From: Actinomycetes bacterium
Lineage (GTDB): Bacteria > Actinomycetota > Acidimicrobiia > Acidimicrobiales > Ilumatobacteraceae
Reading direction: 5' to 3'
DNA: 32,869 nucleotides
NCBI GenBank assembly: GCA_025360105.1
Contig: JANYCT010000063.1
Span: forward strand, 1-32,869
The notes beneath the pieces are model-generated. The model ran no database searches, was not told the DNA's origin, and was given only the letters and a program-made list of their open reading frames with translations. This document shows positions 28,596-32,869 of this stretch, piece after piece. The position numbers and the translations under genes are program-made. Numbering within the stretch: the stretch's first letter is position 1; each line of letters opens with the position of its first letter.

Positions 28596-29950
28596 CACTG
28601 CGCGCGAAACTCGCTCTGGTTCTCGCGGCCCTTGCAGCGATGGCCGCCGTGGGCGTCGGCTTGCTGAGCTACGACGCGACGAGCACGCGCATGCTCGCCG
28701 AGATCGATCGCACGCTGGCCAACTCAGGCCGCGCCCGCAACGATGGAGATGGCGACACGCTCGCCGGTGGTCAAGCAGGTAATCCTCCGAGCGGAAACCG
28801 ACCCGGTCGCATTCCGCTCGGTGGGCTCGAGGTGATTCAATTGCTCGACTCCACCGGAGCGATCGTGGTGGTCACCAATGGTGTGACGCTGCCCATCAAT
28901 GCCGCCGAGCTCGCTGTTGCGACCACCGGTTCGGGCAGCGTGCTGCGTTCGGTCACTGGCTCGGATGGCCGTGAGTTCCGCGTCAGCACGCAGCCGATCG
29001 TCGGCGGCGCGCGCCAGTTCGGCCGCGATCTCACGGAAATGAACCGCGTGCTGCACGACCTCCGCGCGCGCATCTTGCTCGTTGGAGCAGCCGCTGTTGT
29101 GATGGCAGCGTTCGCCGGTTGGCTGGCTGCGCGCGGACTGACCAAGTCACTCAGCGCGCTGACACTGGCCGCCGGTGAAGTCTCGACCACGGGTCGGCTC
29201 GATATCGATGTCGACGCATCCGGACACGACGAAGTCGGCCGCTTGGGTACGGCGTTTTCGACCATGCTCGCAGCGCTCAATCGATCGCGCGAGGAACAAC
29301 GTCGCTTGGTGCAAGACGCCGGACACGAGTTACGTACGCCCCTCACGAGCCTGCGCACCAACGTCGACGTGTTGCGGCGGCACAGCGATCTCCCAGCCGA
29401 CATGAAGGCCAGGGTCCTCGATGACCTCGACATCGAAGTAGCGGAACTCTCGGCATTGGTCGAGGAAGTCGTCGCGGTTGGGTCCGGGCACAACGCAGAC
29501 GAATCGGTCACGCGCGTTCAGCTCAGCGATGTTGTCGAATCTGCTGCGGGTCGAGTCGGTCGACGTACCGGGCGCACCATCGACATCGCCGCGGATTCGT
29601 CCGTGGTGACTGCGCAACGGGCGTCGCTCGAGCGCGCAATCACGAACCTGTTGGACAATGCCGCCAAGTTTGACCAGAGCGATCAACCCATCGCGGTCAC
29701 GGTCGAAGCCGGCCGGGTTGCGGTTCGTGACCACGGGCCCGGTATCGCCCTCGACGATCTCGAGCACGTCTTCGACCGCTTCTACCGGGCCGTCGCAGCT
29801 CGTTCGCAGCCTGGCTCCGGGTTAGGGCTGTCTATCGTCACCGAGGTCGCCGTGGCCCACGGTGGTACCACGTTCGCCGAGAACGCCGCCGATGGCGGCG
29901 CAATCGTCGGCTTCACCCTTCCCATCTCGGCCGCGAAGCCTCTCACCTGA
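28592..29950 (+). CDS. sensor histidine kinase (MprB-like), partner of the upstream regulator
   Basis: A 452-residue membrane kinase. TM1 is at about 5-27, an extracytoplasmic region of some 130 residues contains a disordered Asp/Gly/Pro-rich stretch, TM2 is at about 160-182, then a HAMP domain, the HisKA domain with H245 in QDAGHELRTPLTSL, and the ATPase domain with N-box NLLDNAAKF, G1 DHGPGI and G2 GSGLGLSI. It overlaps the regulator by 4 nt, which marks them as a cognate pair. The last codons overlap the first TCTCACCT repeat upstream of the next gene. Confidence 0.92.
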   Translation: MTLRAKLALVLAALAAMAAVGVGLLSYDATSTRMLAEIDRTLANSGRARNDGDGDTLAGGQAGNPPSGNRPGRIPLGGLEVIQLLDSTGAIVVVTNGVTLPINAAELAVATTGSGSVLRSVTGSDGREFRVSTQPIVGGARQFGRDLTEMNRVLHDLRARILLVGAAAVVMAAFAGWLAARGLTKSLSALTLAAGEVSTTGRLDIDVDASGHDEVGRLGTAFSTMLAALNRSREEQRRLVQDAGHELRTPLTSLRTNVDVLRRHSDLPADMKARVLDDLDIEVAELSALVEEVVAVGSGHNADESVTRVQLSDVVESAAGRVGRRTGRTIDIAADSSVVTAQRASLERAITNLLDNAAKFDQSDQPIAVTVEAGRVAVRDHGPGIALDDLEHVFDRFYRAVAARSQPGSGLGLSIVTEVAVAHGGTTFAENAADGGAIVGFTLPISAAKPLT

Positions 29951-29959
29951 CTCTCACCT
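29941..29959 (+). promoter_or_regulatory. perfect direct-repeat operator before the secreted-protein gene
   Basis: Two exact TCTCACCT copies at 29941-29948 and 29952-29959 lie on an 11-bp period, as expected for one OmpR-family dimer. The first copy overlaps the kinase stop codon. The same half site is found upstream of the regulator at 27863, which implies that the regulator controls both its own operon and the secreted-protein gene. Confidence 0.55.
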
Positions 29960-30062
29960 CGTTGGGAACGGACTCATACGTTCGACCCGCAAGCTACATA
30001 CATCGGAACAACGACATCGGATCCCCCCGCCGATGTCGCACGATCAACAAGGAGAACATGAC

Positions 30063-30713
30063 ATGAAACAGAAAAGACTGGCAATCGCAGGAATGACTGG
30101 TGCACTGCTCCTCGGCGCAGGTACCGGCGTGGTTCTGAACCTTCCCAGTAGCGCTGGTGCGAGTAGCAGCGTCGTTGCTGCGGCCACCACGCCGACCGAC
30201 CCGGCGGCCCCCGCCGATTCGGGCACGGGCACACCCACCGGTACCGATGCCCACGGACCCGGAAAGTTCCTGAAGGACTCCCTGGCAGCATTGGTCACCA
30301 GCGGCACGATCACTCAGGCCCAGGCCGATGCAATCACCGCTGCTGTCGATGCCAACCGCCCAACCGGTGGACCCGGCGTCGGTGACGGCGACGGCGATCA
30401 CGCTGGCCGCGGACCCGGTGGACCCGGCATGGGTCGTCATGGCGGTCGCGGTGGTGCCGGCCTCGATGCGGCTGCAACTGCACTCGGCATGACCCCTGCT
30501 GAACTGCGCACCGAATTGGAGTCGGGCAAGACCATCGCCCAGGTCGCAACGGCCAAGAGCGTCGATGTGCAGAAGGTGATCGACGCACTCGTCGCCGAAG
30601 CCACCACCCGCATCACCGACATGGTGAACGGTGTGAAGCCGGCCGCGCCCGCTGACCAGACGGCGCCAGCCGATCCGGCCGCAACACCGTCGAGCACAGC
30701 TACGAACGGCTGA
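30063..30713 (+). CDS. secreted protein with repeated helix module, probable target of the two-component system
   Basis: A 216-residue exported protein. A signal peptide (about 1-40, hydrophobic MTGALLLGAGTGVVLNL) is followed by Pro/Ala/Thr-rich sequence, a helix pair KDSLAALVTSGTITQAQADA at 71-90, a Gly/Asp/His-rich linker (100-135), a second helix module LGMTPAELRTELESGKTIAQ that continues into VATAKSVDVQKVIDALV (141-177), and a Pro/Ala-rich tail. This helical module recurs in actinobacterial secreted proteins encoded beside MprAB-like systems; its role is unknown. The Gly/His/Asp linker could bind metal. The ATG at 30063 has AAGGAG 8 nt upstream. A strong terminator follows. Confidence 0.75.
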   Translation: MKQKRLAIAGMTGALLLGAGTGVVLNLPSSAGASSSVVAAATTPTDPAAPADSGTGTPTGTDAHGPGKFLKDSLAALVTSGTITQAQADAITAAVDANRPTGGPGVGDGDGDHAGRGPGGPGMGRHGGRGGAGLDAAATALGMTPAELRTELESGKTIAQVATAKSVDVQKVIDALVAEATTRITDMVNGVKPAAPADQTAPADPAATPSSTATNG

Positions 30714-30754
30714 TCGCTCGATCAGAATCCCCTGACAGAATCCCCCCAACAATG

Positions 30755-30800
30755 GGGCCCGTGGTGCGTCTCCCAGCACCACGGGCCCGTTTTGTTTTCT
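30755..30800 (+). terminator. intrinsic terminator after the secreted-protein gene
   Basis: A perfect 13-bp stem, GGGCCCGTGGTGC (30755-30767) pairing with GCACCACGGGCCC (30776-30788), encloses an 8-nt loop and is followed by a T-rich run TTTTGTTTTCT. It ends transcription 40-90 nt after the secreted-protein stop codon and insulates the downstream SDR gene. Confidence 0.93.
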
Positions 30801-30835
30801 GCGCTCCGGCGGACACGGCTCTGGGCGCCAACGCG

Positions 30836-30841
30836 TACTGT
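30836..30841 (+). promoter_or_regulatory. -10 box for the second SDR gene (leaderless)
   Basis: TACTGT ends 7 nt before the ATG at 30849; no ribosome-binding site is present. It lies just beyond the terminator, as expected for an independent transcription unit. Confidence 0.45.
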
Positions 30842-30848
30842 TGCGTTC

Positions 30849-31721
30849 ATGTCCCAACCTGTTGCAGTTGTGACCGGAGCCAACTCCGGTATCGGTAGAG
30901 CCACCGCCATCCACCTCGCCACGAATGGATACACCGTCTTTGGCACCGTTCGAAGTATCACCAAGGCCACGAAGTTGTTGGCGATGGCCGAGGATCACGG
31001 CGCCGAGTTGCGCCTGATTGAGCTCGACATCGGCTCTGACGATTCCGTGCGCGTTGGTATGGCGCAGGTGCTCGACGCCGCGGGCCGCGTCGACGTACTC
31101 GTCAACAACGCTGGAGTCGGTGGCAACGCGGTTGCCGAGGAGTGTCCGCCCGCGATGTACCTCGACGTGATGAACACGAATCTCTGTGGTGCCGTGCGAT
31201 GCATTCAGGCCGTGCTACCGCAGATGCGCGAACGGCGAAGTGGTTGCATTGTCAACATCACCTCGATCGCAGGCCGCATGGCGGCGCTCGCGCAATCGCC
31301 CTATGTCACCTCGAAGTGGGCGCTCGAGGGACTGTCAGAGGGCCTGGCTCAAGAGGTTGCACCGTTCGGCATACGCGTGGCCATCATTGAGCCGGGTGTG
31401 ACGAAGTCGGCGATCTTCGCGAAGAACATCGACGCTCCGAATCAAAGCGGGGCGTACGACCCCCAGTACCGACGGCTGTTCCAGTTCTACGCCACGGGGA
31501 TGGCGAACGCCACTGATCCGTTCGAAGTGGCCGCGCTGATCCTTCACGCCGTCACGACTGATTCACCGCAGTTGCGCTACCCGTGCAGCTGGGGAGGTGC
31601 TGCGTTGATCGATGGTCGGGCCCGGCTGAGCGACGCTGATTGGGTGGCAATGGGTCGGCTCGAGGACGACTCCGACTACTACGCGGCGTTCAACGATGCG
31701 TTTGGACTGGACCTGTCGTAG
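30849..31721 (+). CDS. SDR-family oxidoreductase
   Basis: A 290-residue classical SDR. The cofactor motif TGANSGIG is at 9-16, NNAG at 86-89, the catalytic Ser at 139 in NITSIAG, and Y152/K156 in YVTSK. The C-terminal region with FQFYATGMANATDPFEVAAL resembles retinol-dehydrogenase or cyclohexanone-type SDRs, but the substrate is not identifiable. The basic residues after the first strand (TVRS) suggest NADP(H) preference. It has its own leaderless promoter after the strong terminator. A weak GC inverted repeat after its stop does not look like a terminator. Confidence 0.88.
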   Translation: MSQPVAVVTGANSGIGRATAIHLATNGYTVFGTVRSITKATKLLAMAEDHGAELRLIELDIGSDDSVRVGMAQVLDAAGRVDVLVNNAGVGGNAVAEECPPAMYLDVMNTNLCGAVRCIQAVLPQMRERRSGCIVNITSIAGRMAALAQSPYVTSKWALEGLSEGLAQEVAPFGIRVAIIEPGVTKSAIFAKNIDAPNQSGAYDPQYRRLFQFYATGMANATDPFEVAALILHAVTTDSPQLRYPCSWGGAALIDGRARLSDADWVAMGRLEDDSDYYAAFNDAFGLDLS

Positions 31722-31786
31722 GTTGCGCTGCGCCTGGCAACGCGGAACCTTTTCGTCCCTCGGCGCATTCCCCTGTGAAAATGCGC

Positions 31787-31792
31787 TACAAC
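31787..31792 (+). promoter_or_regulatory. candidate -10 box for the acyltransferase gene
   Basis: TACAAC ends 7 nt before the GTG at 31800. The position agrees with the other leaderless promoters here although the last base is C rather than T. Confidence 0.3.
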
Positions 31793-31799
31793 GTGATGC

Positions 31800-32801
31800 G
31801 TGAGTCTTTCGCAGAACGCCCTGCAACGACGACTGGTCACCATCCCTTCGCTCATCGCGACGATGGTGTTGCTCACTGTCCTCATTCCAGTGTGGGTGCC
31901 GCTCGCGCTCATCGCTGATGCCGTGCGCTTACGCTTGCGATTTCCCATGGCACGACTTCTTGCGTTCGGTGTGTGTTGGTCCTGGCTCGAAACCATCGGT
32001 GTCGCCGCCGCGTTTGCTCTGTGGATCACCGGGCAGGGCCGCAATCAATCGATGCATTACGCGCTGCAACGTTGGTGGGCGTCACACCTGCTTGCTGCGT
32101 TGGGCGTCAGCTGCGGCATCAGCGTCGAGACCGAGCAGGCCGACATGTTCAAGCCAGGCCCGACCGTGCTCTTCGTGCGACATGCGAGCCTGGCCGATTC
32201 GCTGGTTTCGGCGTATGTGATCACCTCGCTCGCCCAGATGCATCCGCACTATGTGTTGAAGCGCGAGTTGCTCGTGGATCCATGTCTCGATGTCGTCGGC
32301 CAGCGCGTTCCGAACTATTTCCTCGATCGTGGTGCGAATGACTCTGCGCCAGAGCTGGCTGCGGTCGAGCGTCTAGCCAGCGGGCTCGGTGCCGCCGATG
32401 TCGGCATCATCTTCCCCGAGGGCACACGCGCAAACTCGCGCAAACGTGCTGCCGCGCTGGCCAAGATCGGCGAGCGCGATCCCGCGCGTTCGGCCAAACT
32501 CGGGGCGCTGCAACACCTGCTTCCGCCCCGACCGAGCGGTGCGGGCGCGATGATGCGCGGCGCCCCCACAGCCGATGTGGTCGTGGCATGGCATGTTGGC
32601 TTCGAGGGACTCGACACCTTCGGTGGAATCTTGAAGGCATTGAATCGACCGTTCGCGCCCATTCAATTTGTTGCGAGACGGGTGCCCAGGGCTGAGGTTC
32701 CGGCTGGTGCCGATTTCGCTGAATGGCTCGACGATCAATGGTTGCAGATAGATGCTGAAGTTGGGCTGGCGCTTGCTGCCCGAAACGAAAGGAAGCACTG
32801 A
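31800..32801 (+). CDS. PlsC-type membrane acyltransferase (1-acyl-glycerol-phosphate acyltransferase family)
   Basis: A 333-residue acyltransferase. Two N-terminal membrane helices (about 12-40 and 52-76) precede the acyltransferase core. Motif I HxxxxD is RHASLADS (H128, D133), motif III FPEGTR is at 205-210, and a Pro/Gly-rich region follows. It should transfer acyl groups to a lipid or glycolipid on the cytoplasmic face. The protein is longer than housekeeping PlsC and has a divergent C-terminus, so the acceptor could be other than lysophosphatidate. A GTG start is used. The stop codon overlaps the next gene by one base. Confidence 0.85.
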   Translation: MSLSQNALQRRLVTIPSLIATMVLLTVLIPVWVPLALIADAVRLRLRFPMARLLAFGVCWSWLETIGVAAAFALWITGQGRNQSMHYALQRWWASHLLAALGVSCGISVETEQADMFKPGPTVLFVRHASLADSLVSAYVITSLAQMHPHYVLKRELLVDPCLDVVGQRVPNYFLDRGANDSAPELAAVERLASGLGAADVGIIFPEGTRANSRKRAAALAKIGERDPARSAKLGALQHLLPPRPSGAGAMMRGAPTADVVVAWHVGFEGLDTFGGILKALNRPFAPIQFVARRVPRAEVPAGADFAEWLDDQWLQIDAEVGLALAARNERKH

Positions 32802-32869
32802 TGGGTCACGCCATGCTGGTCTCGGCCATTGCAATTTTCGCCCTGATGCTGAGCACCTGGGTGCTGAGC
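32801..32869 (+). CDS. membrane protein, N-terminal fragment (runs off window)
   Basis: Only 23 codons are visible: MGHAMLVSAIAIFALMLSTW and onward, one hydrophobic helix. AAAGGAAG lies about 6 nt before the ATG, whose A is the last base of the acyltransferase stop (TGATG overlap). The two genes are therefore cotranscribed. Function cannot be judged from this length. Confidence 0.6.
   Translation, partial: MGHAMLVSAIAIFALMLSTWVLS

Noticed and set aside
30058-30066. ATGACATGA mini reading frame overlapping the secreted-protein start, as a regulatory leader
   Set aside because: It is only two codons and lies 3 nt from the ribosome-binding site; the in-frame ATG at 30063 has better spacing. 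Chance is sufficient.
31722-31760. GTTGC-N10-GCAAC inverted repeat as a terminator after the second SDR
   Set aside because: The stem is only 5 bp and the following T run is displaced; too weak to call.

Overview
The window is about 33 kb of gene-dense, high-GC chromosome from an actinobacterium. A member of Acidimicrobiia (Ilumatobacter-like) is my best guess. This rests on high-GC codon use, frequent GTG starts, several genes with a TAnnnT box 6-9 nt before the start codon (leaderless style), a sortase-anchored surface protein, MprAB-like signalling, and wall proteins with Asn/Val-rich surface repeats. The taxonomic placement is inference; there is no rRNA or tRNA gene to confirm it.

Left edge (1-2.4 kb) is the accessory part. 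It holds the 3' end of an RHS polymorphic-toxin gene with a variable C-terminal tip, a small translationally linked membrane protein that could be its immunity partner, a decayed ISL3-like transposase, and a pair of overlapping tiny membrane-protein genes. From 2.4 to 5.2 kb is a light-response/repair group: a four-helix membrane protein transcribed divergently from an SDR oxidoreductase and an Fe-S photolyase-like protein (FeS-BCP/PhrB type).

From 5.2 to 17.1 kb are envelope and signalling genes: an LPXTG beta-helix surface protein, a SufS-like class V aminotransferase, a secreted M15 peptidase with surface repeats, a zinc-ribbon membrane protein overlapping a helical protein gene, a GGDEF/EAL protein with an eroded EAL domain, glutamyl-Q tRNA(Asp) synthetase overlapping a 2OG-Fe(II) oxygenase, and an L,D-transpeptidase lipoprotein. 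A large LacZ-type beta-galactosidase follows (17.1-20.1 kb).

From 20.1 to 25.6 kb, on the minus strand, come a metallo-beta-lactamase/Rieske fusion behind a DUF2510 protein, a two-gene ABC transporter, and a mercaptopyruvate-type sulfurtransferase. Between 25.7 and 26.8 kb lie broken remains of larB and larC, the genes that make and nickel-load the pincer cofactor. They carry frameshifts, an internal deletion and truncated ends.

The right end (26.9-32.9 kb, plus strand) holds prephenate dehydratase, a response regulator and histidine kinase overlapping by ATGA, a secreted protein that is a likely target of that pair, a strong intrinsic terminator, a second SDR, and a PlsC-type acyltransferase running into a partial membrane-protein gene. 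The same TCTCACCT direct repeat with an 11-bp period occurs before the response regulator and before the secreted protein, which suggests a small autoregulated envelope-stress circuit. I saw no CRISPR array, prophage, tRNA or rRNA.
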